Shown here: in pieces, positions 8,717-16,938 of the stretch
How the letters are laid out: each line of letters begins with the position of its first letter
How positions within the stretch are numbered: position 1 is the stretch's first letter
Source: Bacteroidia bacterium
GTDB lineage: Bacteria > Bacteroidota > Bacteroidia > J057
Assembly: GCA_033391075.1 (NCBI GenBank)
Contig: JAWPMV010000001.1
Location: 5,084,001-5,148,000, forward strand
DNA length: 64,000 nucleotides
Direction of reading: 5' to 3'
The notes under the pieces: model-generated
Seen by the model: the letters and a program-made list of their open reading frames with translations, nothing else
Database searches by the model: none
What the model was told of the DNA's origin: nothing
Position numbers and translations under genes: made by a program

Positions 8717-9129
8717 TTCGCCAGATATTCAGGTAATAATTTGGTAAGTATTTTCCGTTTCCAGCCTGCTGCAAGGATATTTCTTGCGATCAGGCGATTG
8801 AATAAGCCTTCAAATCCTTTATGTTGAAAATCCAGTCGGGTTTCATTCCCCACAGCCGTCAATTCAAATACGACAATAGTACTCATGCTTTTTCCAGCAC
8901 TCCAACTAAAAGATAGCTTCTCTTCCTCCACAATTTCCAGGACCTCGCAATTCACAATACCGTCAAAATTCCCCTGAGGCTTGGTCTTGAACTGAAACTT
9001 ATGTCCGACTACAGGCTCAAAGTCTGTGGGCATCAACCATTGGCTGAGTGCCGTTTTATCTGTCAGGGCTTTCCAAACCTTTTGCACAGGATGTGAATAG
9101 GTCGTCGTGAGATTTATCGTTCGAGTCAT
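8713..9129 (-). CDS. SRPBCC / AHSA1-domain protein
   Basis: 138 residues forming a single START-like (SRPBCC) fold: the opening segment TYSHPVQKVWKALTDKTALSQWLMP is the usual AHSA1 beginning and the FELTAVGNETRLDFQHKGF strand its middle. These domains hold hydrophobic ligands in a deep cavity. When beside ArsR regulators they are thought to belong to a stress or ligand-response pair. The gene lies 5 bases after the membrane-protein gene and overlaps the ArsR gene by 4 bases, so all three are co-transcribed. Ligand unknown. Confidence 0.85.
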   Translation of the reverse strand: MTRTINLTTTYSHPVQKVWKALTDKTALSQWLMPTDFEPVVGHKFQFKTKPQGNFDGIVNCEVLEIVEEEKLSFSWSAGKSMSTIVVFELTAVGNETRLDFQHKGFEGLFNRLIARNILAAGWKRKILTKLLPEYLAK

Positions 9130-9134
9130 GCTTC

Positions 9135-9704
9135 TTAGGCAAAAGCCGCTTGAGGTTCAACAAGAGGGGTAAAAACATTTCTCAGTGTCCAAGATACGGC
9201 AGAAGCGGCCAAAAACCAGCCCAGCAACATATTTAGCAAACTCACCAATACATAAGGAGTTGAGAATCCCCACCAATTCCACATGGGGATGAGGTAAGAT
9301 AAAGCCGCTATCATCGCGATAATCATGACAAAACCTACCCTTTGCCAATGTCCACCCAAATTTACTTTTAGCAGGAGGAAACTAAGAAGAAACCATAGAC
9401 TTAGATTGATCAGTAGTTGGCCGCTCATAAATTTTCCCGGATTATAAAAGTCAGGGCTTTGTTTGGCCATAAAATACATGCTCTCTGTAGGTAAACCGGC
9501 TTCATTGCGCGTTTCGGGTCCATTGGGCCAAATGTACATGCCGCTCTCTTCCATATTTTCCATCAAAACCTTATTTACCGCCTCACTGGATTTGGGACTT
9601 TTATAGACTTTGCGGGGAAGGGGATTGATCCATTCAGTAGCCCCCCAGAAAAACAAAACCAGGGTTCCGATCAGTGTTCCTTTGATTAAATTCTTTGCAT
9701 TCAT
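9135..9704 (-). CDS. Small integral membrane protein of the ArsR operon
   Basis: About 189 residues. A hydrophobic N-terminal segment (LIKGTLIGTLVLFFWGATEW) is followed by a periplasm-like region of about 70 residues and then three further membrane segments (about 95-185). The family is not firmly recognised; it resembles uncharacterised membrane proteins found beside SRPBCC/ArsR pairs. An upstream in-frame start at 9734 is rejected because it would lie inside the first operator palindrome. It is the first gene of the operon, and therefore the one most directly controlled by the operator at 9728-9778. Confidence 0.7.
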   Translation of the reverse strand: MNAKNLIKGTLIGTLVLFFWGATEWINPLPRKVYKSPKSSEAVNKVLMENMEESGMYIWPNGPETRNEAGLPTESMYFMAKQSPDFYNPGKFMSGQLLINLSLWFLLSFLLLKVNLGGHWQRVGFVMIIAMIAALSYLIPMWNWWGFSTPYVLVSLLNMLLGWFLAASAVSWTLRNVFTPLVEPQAAFA

Positions 9705-9727
9705 GATTTTCTCATTTATCCATTTAT

Positions 9728-9778
9728 GTAACAATTTTGTTACGCAAATATATGTGTAACGTTTTTGTTACGCAAATA
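9728..9778 (-). promoter_or_regulatory. Tandem palindromic operator, probably ArsR-type
   Basis: Two 23-base direct repeats (9728-9750 and 9756-9778) start 28 bases apart and differ mainly in the centre. Each reads GTAAC, a six-base spacer, then GTTACGCAAATA, so each contains a GTAAC/GTTAC inverted repeat. Four half-sites therefore lie within 51 bases, 24 bases upstream of the operon whose last gene encodes an ArsR-type winged helix. ArsR-family dimers bind such inverted repeats. The assignment to this ArsR protein is inferred from position. Confidence 0.72.
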
Positions 9779-9817
9779 ATTTTCAAAAACTTCTACTTTT
9801 TACAGGAGAAAAAGTCC

Positions 9818-10942
9818 TCAATCTCCTTTTGAGGCCCATTCCCAGTACTTGCCTTCGTGAAGACATTTATAGACTTTATCCCGATAGAGGTTGCATTCCT
9901 CATCCGTCAGACTCCGATGAAGGGATCTTAGCACTACCCTGACCAGGGCATTTTTCTGTCCTTTTTCCAGACCCAGTTTATCCTGTACATGAGCTGGCAA
10001 TTTATCATAAGGACTTTCATTCAAAATCTCCAGGCTCTCAATCAAATACGATTCATCCCCTAAGGTTTCCCGAACTTTATCTCCCAGTGTTTCTACATCT
10101 GTTTCTATATCCAGAACCAAAGAAAGATCTCTTCTTACAGCTGGCATATAAGAAACTTCCTGATAGGGATTCAGGTCATTCATTTGTTTGGAGATACGAG
10201 GATTTGAGGAGGAAATAAGGCGTACATCCTTCATTCCTTTTCTGAGCATAAGGATTCGGTCTAATCCCAGGCCCATAGCGAGCCCACTCAGCTTATCTCC
10301 ATGGGGTAAGTTCTCTTTGTGAATTTCCGGATGTGTCAATCCGCATTCGCCTAGCTCGACCCACTCTCCCTCATATTTGACATCAATTTGCAGCCCCTCC
10401 AGGGTGTAGGGATGTACCCGTTCTTCCAGTCGGTATTCACAGCCTTCTAATACTGCGTCCAGGACCAATTGGATCATTTCTCGCATATCCTCAGACTTCA
10501 TGGGTTTCTTTGTTATCCTCCAGAGGTCCATCTGATGAATTTCAGCCAAATGTAGACGGTCGATTTGGTCGCGACGGTATACCAGACCTGGACAAAGGAT
10601 AAGATCTTCTCCCTTGAGATCAGAAGCCAGGCTACGCATAGCACGCGGTATCATCGCAGAAGTACTGGTACGTAAAAGTGCCTTATCGCAGACATAGCGT
10701 GTATATCTGGCTGCTCGGGCAGGACCATCAGCCGGATATCGGAGACGGTCATAATTATCTTCTACAGAGACAATAGGACTTTCCCGGTATATGTGGGTGT
10801 TGCAATTCCAGGCCTTTTCAAGGGCCAAACGGATTTTTTCGATGAGAATTTGTAGTGCGTGATCTCCCTCTTCAGGATTACTTAGATCACGGACCTTGAG
10901 AGCCTTGAGCAAGGCCTCCTTACTTAGTATGGAAATATTCAT
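9818..10942 (-). CDS. Single-chain PheRS-like class II ligase with FDX-ACB domain
   Basis: 374 residues. Residues 60-250 are a class II aminoacyl-tRNA synthetase core like PheS: LLRTSTSAMIPRAM (89-102), motif 2 with LVYRRDQIDRLHLAEIHQMD (120-139) and motif 3 LAMGLGLDRILML (221-233). Residues 258-374 are an FDX-ACB anticodon-binding fold (PAVRRDLSLVLD), which in bacteria normally lies on PheT, while PheS carries a coiled coil instead. The layout therefore resembles mitochondrial PheRS. The PheS pocket signature FPFTEPS is replaced by HPYTLEG (177-183), so amino-acid specificity may differ. It stands alone, with no pheT. Sometimes annotated as a PheS-related ligase of unknown role. A normal PheST is expected elsewhere in the genome. 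Confidence 0.8.
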   Translation of the reverse strand: MNISILSKEALLKALKVRDLSNPEEGDHALQILIEKIRLALEKAWNCNTHIYRESPIVSVEDNYDRLRYPADGPARAARYTRYVCDKALLRTSTSAMIPRAMRSLASDLKGEDLILCPGLVYRRDQIDRLHLAEIHQMDLWRITKKPMKSEDMREMIQLVLDAVLEGCEYRLEERVHPYTLEGLQIDVKYEGEWVELGECGLTHPEIHKENLPHGDKLSGLAMGLGLDRILMLRKGMKDVRLISSSNPRISKQMNDLNPYQEVSYMPAVRRDLSLVLDIETDVETLGDKVRETLGDESYLIESLEILNESPYDKLPAHVQDKLGLEKGQKNALVRVVLRSLHRSLTDEECNLYRDKVYKCLHEGKYWEWASKGD

Positions 10943-11426
10943 GATTTACTCGATGTTGAAGGTGAAAAAGAAAATGGGAATCTCTTCTGATTCCTGGTAT
11001 CCCCCTGAACCGAGTAAAAATGATTTCAGAAAATATGCTAGTGGAATAAGTACACAGCAATACGCCCCCGAAATCCAGATCGGTTCAAGGGGTTGCTAAA
11101 TCGTAGCATATGTATTGCGTACTTCATAGGTACAAATTTCAACAAATAAACGGAGAAAGTCCAAATCGGGTTTCCATTTAGCTGATTTTTCTATCGTAAT
11201 GCTAGCAGGTAAAATTTAATTTCTTATTCTTAGTAACTTCTCAAGACCCAGGCACACTTGGACAAACTCATTGGTTTTCCTGTTGAATTGGGGTCTAAAA
11301 TTTGAATTACGAGACATTTTCTTTTATTGATTAAGCAATTGATTGAATTATTATTCTAATTTTTGATGACCTTTTACTATTTCAAACATCCAAAGTATTA
11401 TTGAACGCGCTTAAATCTATCCACAC
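10943..11426. other. Intergenic region between divergent genes
   Basis: 484 AT-rich bases between the PheRS-like gene (leftward) and the OmpA lipoprotein gene (rightward). It must hold both promoters. I see no convincing TAnnTTTG element, only a weak relative around 11357 (TAATTTTTG). No plausible gene was found: the short open frame at the left overlaps the PheRS-like gene and has no family features. Confidence 0.5.
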
Positions 11427-12122
11427 ATGTTTAGCAAACACGAAACACGGAGGTTCCCCCAAACCTTGTTGATCCTGTGCCTAATCACATCATTGAGCAT
11501 TTTCCCATCTTGTAAGGCGAGCAAAACTGCCAAAGGAGGAGCCATAGGTGCTACCGCCGGAGGAGTTTTGGGAGGTATTATAGGGAAAAAGAAAGGCAAT
11601 ACAGCCGCTGGAGTTCTTATTGGAGCTGCAATCGGTGGTACAGCCGGAGCCGTCATCGGTCGTTATATGGACAAGCAAGCCAAAGAGATCGAAGAAGAAA
11701 TTGAAGGAGCTGAGGTAGAGAGAGTGGGAGAAGGTATATTAATCACCTTTGATTCCGGCCTTTTATTCGACTTTGGTTCATCAAGGCTTAGCAATGAAAC
11801 CAAAAGAAACCTGGACGAATTTGCCGACATTCTCCAAAAGTATCCGGAGACAGATATCCTGATTGAAGGACATACAGATAATGTCGGATCAGACGAATTT
11901 AATCAGGAACTTTCGGTCAAACGTGCATCTTCGGTAAGAAATTACCTGAGTACCCATGGTGTACAGGGAAGTCGCTTTTCGATCAAAGGTTATGGTGAAG
12001 AGAAACCCGTAGATGACAATGAGACGGAAAGTGGTCGTACTGCCAATAGAAGGGTCGAAGTAGCCATCTATGCCAATGAAACCTTAAAAGAAGATGCCCA
12101 GGACGGCACAATTTCCAATTAA
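11427..12122 (+). CDS. OmpA-family lipoprotein with glycine-zipper segment
   Basis: 231 residues. The lipobox SIFPSC ends at C29, so this should be an outer-membrane-anchored lipoprotein. Residues about 35-80 are a glycine-zipper (repeated GATAGG and GAAIGG patterns) of the kind that inserts in or packs against membranes. Residues about 105-220 are an OmpA-like peptidoglycan-binding domain with ILIEGHTDNVGSDEFNQELS and a C-terminal NRRVEVAI strand. It tethers the outer membrane to the cell wall. It lies 19 bases upstream of a beta-barrel gene and they share a terminator at 12775, so the two form one unit. Resembles YiaD/Pal-like lipoproteins. Confidence 0.9.
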   Translation: MFSKHETRRFPQTLLILCLITSLSIFPSCKASKTAKGGAIGATAGGVLGGIIGKKKGNTAAGVLIGAAIGGTAGAVIGRYMDKQAKEIEEEIEGAEVERVGEGILITFDSGLLFDFGSSRLSNETKRNLDEFADILQKYPETDILIEGHTDNVGSDEFNQELSVKRASSVRNYLSTHGVQGSRFSIKGYGEEKPVDDNETESGRTANRRVEVAIYANETLKEDAQDGTISN

Positions 12123-12141
12123 TCTATCCAATCAATAAGTC

Positions 12142-12756
12142 ATGAAAAAAGTATTCGGGCTGCTATTTACAGTCCTTCTATTTTCCCCTATTGTTTATGG
12201 TCAGGGAGCCTATCTTGGCCTGGAAGGTGGAGCCGCTTTTCCGCTTGGGAAGTTCTCCGCGAATTCAGATGCCGGAGCGGGTTATGCCAAAGCCGGTTTC
12301 AATGGTTCAGCTTCGGTAGGATATAAATTTTCGGACCGCTTTTCAGCAGGCTTGCGAGCCATATTTGCACAAAACAATCCCGAGGGTCCCAATAGTGTAT
12401 TCCTCGAACTAAATCCCTGGAACAGCACTTCAATTCTGGCTGCGGCTAAAACCAGTCAAGCCATTACAAAGGATTTGTATGTAGAAATCGAAGGGAATGC
12501 AGGAATTATGTTTCTGGAATTTCCTGCTGCTGATATTGTCATTGGAGGATTTACCATCAATCGTGAAGCGGGATCAGGAAATGCATTTGCATTTGGACTG
12601 GGAAGCGGATTGAAGTATTATCTCGCAGATGATTTTGCGCTGAAATTTGGGCTTCATTATATAGGCGCTGAACCGTCTTATACTACTAGTCTAAGTGAAT
12701 TCAGTCAACGTGTAGATATTCTCCTGCTGAATTGGGGAATATTGTTTGAATTATAA
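12142..12756 (+). CDS. Outer-membrane beta-barrel protein (OmpW/porin-like)
   Basis: 204 residues with a signal peptide (hydrophobic segment VFGLLFTVLLFSPIVYG). The rest shows alternating strands rich in Gly and aromatic residues (GYKFSDRFSAGLRAIF, LKYYLADDFALKFGLHYIG) and ends in a final strand ILLLNWGILFEL. This fits an eight-stranded outer-membrane barrel of the outer-membrane-protein beta-barrel family. It is 19 bases downstream of the OmpA-like lipoprotein and followed by a strong terminator. Whether it is a pore or a structural barrel is unknown. Confidence 0.8.
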   Translation: MKKVFGLLFTVLLFSPIVYGQGAYLGLEGGAAFPLGKFSANSDAGAGYAKAGFNGSASVGYKFSDRFSAGLRAIFAQNNPEGPNSVFLELNPWNSTSILAAAKTSQAITKDLYVEIEGNAGIMFLEFPAADIVIGGFTINREAGSGNAFAFGLGSGLKYYLADDFALKFGLHYIGAEPSYTTSLSEFSQRVDILLLNWGILFEL

Positions 12757-12771
12757 ATTGAGATATTGTTA

Positions 12772-12805
12772 AGGAGCTCCTGGGATTTCGGTCTCAGGAG
12801 CTTTT
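12772..12805 (+). terminator. Rho-independent terminator after the barrel gene
   Basis: An 11-base-pair stem (AGCTCCTGGGA at 12775-12785 with TCTCAGGAGCT at 12792-12802, one G-U pair) closes a TTTCGG loop and is followed by TTTT. It ends the OmpA/barrel transcript, just before the convergent membrane-protein gene ends at 12814. Confidence 0.85.
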
Positions 12806-12813
12806 GCATTTAC

Positions 12814-13542
12814 CTATAGAAATACACCATCCTTTCTCTCAAAAGGAGATCTTTTGTCAAAAATGTTAATTCCCATTTGTTGGCAAGTTGTATAGAGTTT
12901 TTCCGTATCTGTCTCCCTCCAACCATAACTGGAAAGCATCATAAAGCTGGCCTGATTTTTCCCTTTTACCAAAGATACCGCTGTAGGTCGGGCATCGTAA
13001 TCATAATCCCTGGGGTATTTATCCTCTACGAGTGAATCAAATATGGGAAATTGGATCATCAAGGTAATCGGAAAGGTGAGCAAGAAAAGAAAACTTAAAA
13101 ATATGGGCCTTAAGACATGCCTATTTATTACAAAAAGTACTCCTTTGGTTTTTAGATTGTGTCGAATAATAGGAAAGCGAAAATTGAGGCGATCGAAACG
13201 CGTTTTGTGAACTACAGCGGTAATTTCCTCAAAAGCCAGGCTATGTTTCGTCCATTCAAACCATTTCCCAAAACTCCAGACTTCCACAATACGATTTTCA
13301 GGATAAATTTTGAGTTTGTACACATGGTTTTCCATTCTGAGAAGCCGTAATAAAACTCCTCTTATCAATCTGAATAGAATATACAGGTAGCTGGGGATAA
13401 TCAAAATCATCCAGGGAGAAGCATATTCTTCATAGTTCAAGCCAACATAAACAGCAGCTGCCAGGCCCAACACAAAAAGTAACAGATATGCTACGGCTCT
13501 GAGGCGAAGGTTTTCCGGATTTTTAAAAATAAGGTGTTTCAT
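12814..13542 (-). CDS. Membrane protein, paralogue of the neighbouring 13598-14350 protein
   Basis: 242 residues, family not recognised. Two membrane spans lie at about 16-58, a third hydrophobic segment at about 145-170, and a soluble C-terminus follows. The C-terminal block RPTAVSLVKGKN...SYGW...FDKRSPFERKDGVF is closely repeated in the next gene, with the same spacing and the same membrane layout, so the two are tandem duplicates. It is last in a leftward run of three membrane-protein genes beginning at 15203. No catalytic motif is seen. Confidence 0.72.
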   Translation of the reverse strand: MKHLIFKNPENLRLRAVAYLLLFVLGLAAAVYVGLNYEEYASPWMILIIPSYLYILFRLIRGVLLRLLRMENHVYKLKIYPENRIVEVWSFGKWFEWTKHSLAFEEITAVVHKTRFDRLNFRFPIIRHNLKTKGVLFVINRHVLRPIFLSFLFLLTFPITLMIQFPIFDSLVEDKYPRDYDYDARPTAVSLVKGKNQASFMMLSSYGWRETDTEKLYTTCQQMGINIFDKRSPFERKDGVFL

Positions 13543-13597
13543 GCGCTCTCCTTATTACTTTATCTAAAGACTCAATTTACAGCAAAAAGTTGGTAGA

Positions 13598-14350
13598 TTA
13601 AATAAAGGCATCTTCCTGTTTTTCCCGATGCGGCCTTTTATCAAAGACCCTTACCGTATGGTCCTGACAAACTTCTACGATTTCCGCAAGCTTTTCCTGT
13701 TTCCAACCATAAGTAGGAAGTAAAATCAGGCTTTTTTCGTTTTTCCCTTTTACAAAAGATACGGCTGTGGGCCTGAGATCAAGGGCTGTTTCTGTGGGGC
13801 CATAGAGATATTGGGCCATGCTCTTACCTGCAGGCCCATCCTTCAGAAAAAGATCAACGATCCCCCCCAGGCTAATAGAGAATAAAAGAATCAGATACTT
13901 CATGATGATCATGCCTGATCCATCTGTTTTATAGGTATACCGCAAGCCAGCAAGCTGATAATATAGCCGAGGAACATCACTTTTGTGGATCACACAAGTA
14001 GTTTCATCTAAGTCAAAGCTAGCCTCCTGATGACGGAAGAGCCTCTTATGACAAAGAAAATGGACTTCATGGGAGGACTCGCGAAACTCCAACATCCAGA
14101 CGTGATCCTCCAGTTTGAATACCCTCAATCGAATTCCCCTAATTAATCTCCACATCAATACGTAAAACAACACATTTCCCCAAAAGCCAAATTCATCGTG
14201 ATACCAATTCCCTCTTTCCCCATAAAACCAAAAGCAAAGCCCTGTGATCAGGAACAGCCCATACACCATCGCCCATATTCTCATTTTTTGAGGAGATAGA
14301 GATGAGAAAAACTGAGTCGGTAAATCATCGACAAATTTTGCTCTTTCCAT
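13598..14350 (-). CDS. Membrane protein, paralogue of the 12814-13542 protein
   Basis: 250 residues from ATG at 14350, which starts one base after the stop of the upstream gene, so the two are coupled. A longer in-frame start would overlap that gene by about 60 bases and is rejected. Membrane segments at about 22-60 and 140-160. The C-terminal block PTAVSFVKGKN...TYGW...VFDKRPHREKQEDAF matches the downstream paralogue. Function unknown; no enzyme motif seen. Confidence 0.72.
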   Translation of the reverse strand: MERAKFVDDLPTQFFSSLSPQKMRIWAMVYGLFLITGLCFWFYGERGNWYHDEFGFWGNVLFYVLMWRLIRGIRLRVFKLEDHVWMLEFRESSHEVHFLCHKRLFRHQEASFDLDETTCVIHKSDVPRLYYQLAGLRYTYKTDGSGMIIMKYLILLFSISLGGIVDLFLKDGPAGKSMAQYLYGPTETALDLRPTAVSFVKGKNEKSLILLPTYGWKQEKLAEIVEVCQDHTVRVFDKRPHREKQEDAFI

Positions 14351-14351
14351 G

Positions 14352-15203
14352 CTACCAATAATAAGATTCAGGAACTTGCTTTCGCAGCTTTTTGATGACT
14401 TTCTTTTCAAATAAGAGAATGAGTTTGTCTTCCTGGCTTTGGTTCTTATGTGCGGGTGTGTATTTGGCCAATCGCTTTAAGGTAAGTTTTGAATGCTGGG
14501 AGTCTCCACTTATCTCAATCTCTCCATGTACCCCTCTGAAATATAATGGATGCTCATCATCTATTTGGCTTACATCTATTAAACGAGCAATAGTATCTCC
14601 ATTAGCCATAATAAAACTGTTGGAAGGGGCGTCGAAGTTCAGAGACTCAGGATTATAGAGTTTGACAAGTTTGACGGCTTCTTTGTTGAGTCTTTTTGCC
14701 AATAAGGTTTTAGAATAAGGAAACTCATAACTCTTATTAATCTCTTTATACTCTATAGTTTTTCCTGGAGGAATAGAGGTTGCACAAAAACTCGTAAAGG
14801 CAATTCCCGCTATCAGATAGGCAGGAATCTTTTGTATTCCCTTTGCATGCTTTTCGTAATTCCAGGCAAAAGGGAGCATACAAAAAGCCCAGAGATCACT
14901 GTAATCGACTACTCTCGAAATACCGACACCTGTAAAATTGAGCCAATCAATCATTCCCCCACTAAAGGGACTTTTCCACCACACGAAAAAGATGGCTACA
15001 AAAGTAAAAACAACTTTCTTGTAAGAGGGAAAGAAGGCTAAGAGGAAAAGCGGAAAAATAAACAATCCGGCAAAATCTGAAATCTTGCCGGTCAAAAAAT
15101 TACCATAGGCCATTTTTGCCCAATGGTCATTGAGCAGAAGGACGATAAGTCCACAAATAAATAATGGGGAAGTTAGCAGATGCAGACGAAGGCTGTGTTT
15201 CAT
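14352..15203 (-). CDS. Multi-span membrane protein with ISDFAGLF motif
   Basis: About 283 residues starting at MKHSLRLHLL; an earlier start at 15227 would add only eight residues. At least four membrane spans lie in the first 160 residues, with the motif TGKISDFAGLFIFPLF in the second. Similar motifs occur in uncharacterised bacterial membrane proteins. The C-terminal part (about 165-283) is soluble and charged. It is first in the cluster with the two paralogous membrane proteins, separated from the next by one base, which suggests a complex. Function unknown. Confidence 0.68.
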   Translation of the reverse strand: MKHSLRLHLLTSPLFICGLIVLLLNDHWAKMAYGNFLTGKISDFAGLFIFPLFLLAFFPSYKKVVFTFVAIFFVWWKSPFSGGMIDWLNFTGVGISRVVDYSDLWAFCMLPFAWNYEKHAKGIQKIPAYLIAGIAFTSFCATSIPPGKTIEYKEINKSYEFPYSKTLLAKRLNKEAVKLVKLYNPESLNFDAPSNSFIMANGDTIARLIDVSQIDDEHPLYFRGVHGEIEISGDSQHSKLTLKRLAKYTPAHKNQSQEDKLILLFEKKVIKKLRKQVPESYYW

Positions 15204-15273
15204 GTATCGAAATTGAATGATGAGCATTCAATTTCGACAAAAATGAAGAAAGGATCAATCCGGGAATTCCTGC

Positions 15274-15651
15274 CTAGTTTTCAGGGGCGCCATCATCTAT
15301 CCAGGCCTGAATCGATTCGAGCGTACAATCTGGTAATTTAGATGCATTTCTCGGCATGGGTTCCCAACCGGCATCATGATTTATAGCTCCCTGAAAGCTC
15401 CCGTTATCAACGATTGTTTTCAAGCCATTGTAGGTATCGAATACAATTCCGCCGGCATTTCCAGCAGCATCATGACAGCCCAGACAGCTACTTTGAAGAA
15501 CAGGCAAAACATCATTGAGATAGGAAACCGTAGCAGGGGTATTGCAACCACCGGGAACAATATTATCCTCTCCACTACGATAGGCACAAGCTGTAAAAAG
15601 CTGGCTGCCGAGCAGCGCGCAAATGATCAAAGCTCTAAAACAGGTTTTCAT
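15274..15651 (-). CDS. Mono-heme c-type cytochrome-like lipoprotein
   Basis: 125 residues. The lipobox is LFTAC (C22). One c-type heme site CLGCH (C56, C59, H60) follows the SYLNDVLPVLQSSC stretch. The rest matches the short cytochrome domains found in Bacteroidota and Planctomycetes: VFDTYNGLKTIVDNGSFQGAI and an ending SIQAWIDDGAPEN. A Met in WEPMPRNASKLP could be the sixth ligand. It would be exposed in the periplasm or on the surface and could carry electrons. It is transcribed leftward alone, 46 bases after the next gene to its left ends at 15203. Confidence 0.82.
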   Translation of the reverse strand: MKTCFRALIICALLGSQLFTACAYRSGEDNIVPGGCNTPATVSYLNDVLPVLQSSCLGCHDAAGNAGGIVFDTYNGLKTIVDNGSFQGAINHDAGWEPMPRNASKLPDCTLESIQAWIDDGAPEN

Positions 15652-15750
15652 ATAATTCGTCTAAACAATGGTTCAACTTAACAGGCTTTCCATTGGAAAT
15701 TTCATTTCATCCATTCGCACTCATTATAACCAAAAAGCCTGTCTTTTGAT

Positions 15751-15758
15751 TATCTTTG
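15751..15758 (+). promoter_or_regulatory. Bacteroidota -7 promoter element (TATCTTTG)
   Basis: An exact match to TAnnTTTG in the divergent intergenic region, 130 bases before the start of the Ig-like protein at 15888. No TTG -33 element is found at the usual spacing, so this rests on the -7 element alone. Confidence 0.42.
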
Positions 15759-15887
15759 CCTTAATTAGAGTCAAAAAAGATATTTTGGTTACAGGCTGAT
15801 CTTTTTATTTGGCAGATATACAAAAAACAGGACAATGGCGTATAGATTATTGTGCTACAAGATCAGATCTGTAAGAGGAAAAACAGG

Positions 15888-16931
15888 ATGAAGAAAATAA
15901 GCCTGACAAGCTGTACATTTTTTTGGTTGATCATATTCAACCTGGGATTATTTGCTCAAGAGCGAGGCTTTGTAACTTCAAGCTTCCCTTCAAATGGAGC
16001 TGACAATCTTCCCTGCAATACATTTATATCCTTTACTTTACACTTTCCATCAGAGAGTAAACAGCTTGATCCGGCCACATTGGACGAAAATAGCCTCAAA
16101 ATGTTCGAGGTCGACTTCCCGGATCGGAAGATCAAGTATGACATCAATTATGATGTTCTCAATCAATATGTCCAGTTAATACCGAAGTCGCTCCTTAATT
16201 CCGAAACCACCTATGCAGTAGAGCTATCTGTCTCATTAGTAGATGATAGAGGCTTCAGCCTGAAGCCTTTTCGCATGGAATTTGTTACTGGTATATGTCA
16301 CAGGGAAGATGCTGTACCGGAAATAGCAGAAAGAGGTAGTGAGGAAGAAGAAAAATCCGGTATAGATATCAATGATCTTGATGCTCCCTATATTGATCTT
16401 TCACATTTCAAGGCCTTCGTTGTTGCGGACTCAGTTGAGATTGCCTGGCAAACTCAATTGGAATTTATGTTTTCCGACTTTACTGTGGACCGCTCACAAA
16501 ACAGGAAGGACTTCCAGATTCTGGACAGGGTACCTACCATCGGAGATGGACAGGAAGAGCGAAACTACTTTTGGGTGGACCATGAACCGGAATACGGATG
16601 GAACTATTACAGGCTTTCTTTGCTGGATATCCTGGGGGAAGTTCAACAATCTGATACGGTAGGGGTGTTTTACCGATTGGTTGAATTTGGCAAAACAAAA
16701 TTGCAACAAGCCGATACCCTGGAGATGAATTTTGTACTGGCAGAGAAAACGACTATGGCATTTATGATGAAATCCTCGGAAGGGGAAATTGTCCGAAGAA
16801 AAGCCGGCTTTATTTATCCAGGTTCCCAAAAATTACAGATACCCATTGGAGACCTGAAGCCGGGAACATATTTTGCAGTACTCAGAACCCCGGATATAGT
16901 ACGTGCTGAACGCGTCTATGTCTTACCTTAA
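15888..16931 (+). CDS. Secreted protein with SbsA-type Ig-like domain
   Basis: 347 residues from ATG at 15888, preceded by AAGAGGA. A GTG 36 bases upstream gives a poorer start. The signal peptide is the hydrophobic run CTFFWLIIFNLGLFAQ. Residues about 22-130 form an SbsA Ig-like domain (SSFPSNGADNLPCNTFISF, then NSETTYAVEL). Residues about 185-265 are the tandem-strand region seen in many Bacteroidota surface proteins (VEIAWQTQLE...DFTVDRSQNRKDFQ). The ending resembles a degenerate sorting domain but lacks the usual NP/GxY core. It is the first gene of a unit with the BtpA-like protein 7 bases on. Confidence 0.7.
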   Translation: MKKISLTSCTFFWLIIFNLGLFAQERGFVTSSFPSNGADNLPCNTFISFTLHFPSESKQLDPATLDENSLKMFEVDFPDRKIKYDINYDVLNQYVQLIPKSLLNSETTYAVELSVSLVDDRGFSLKPFRMEFVTGICHREDAVPEIAERGSEEEEKSGIDINDLDAPYIDLSHFKAFVVADSVEIAWQTQLEFMFSDFTVDRSQNRKDFQILDRVPTIGDGQEERNYFWVDHEPEYGWNYYRLSLLDILGEVQQSDTVGVFYRLVEFGKTKLQQADTLEMNFVLAEKTTMAFMMKSSEGEIVRRKAGFIYPGSQKLQIPIGDLKPGTYFAVLRTPDIVRAERVYVLP

Positions 16932-16938
16932 CACAAAC

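Noticed and set aside
9412-9420. A nine-base match to the LytTR motif (AGTAGTTGG on the reverse strand).
   Set aside because: It lies inside a coding region and has no second copy 21 bases away.
9705-9734. An earlier start of the membrane protein in the ArsR operon.
   Set aside because: It would lie inside the operator palindrome.
11417-11678. Pro/Ala-rich open frames on the minus strand over the OmpA lipoprotein.
   Set aside because: They are shadows of the glycine-zipper coding region and have no start, neighbours or family features.
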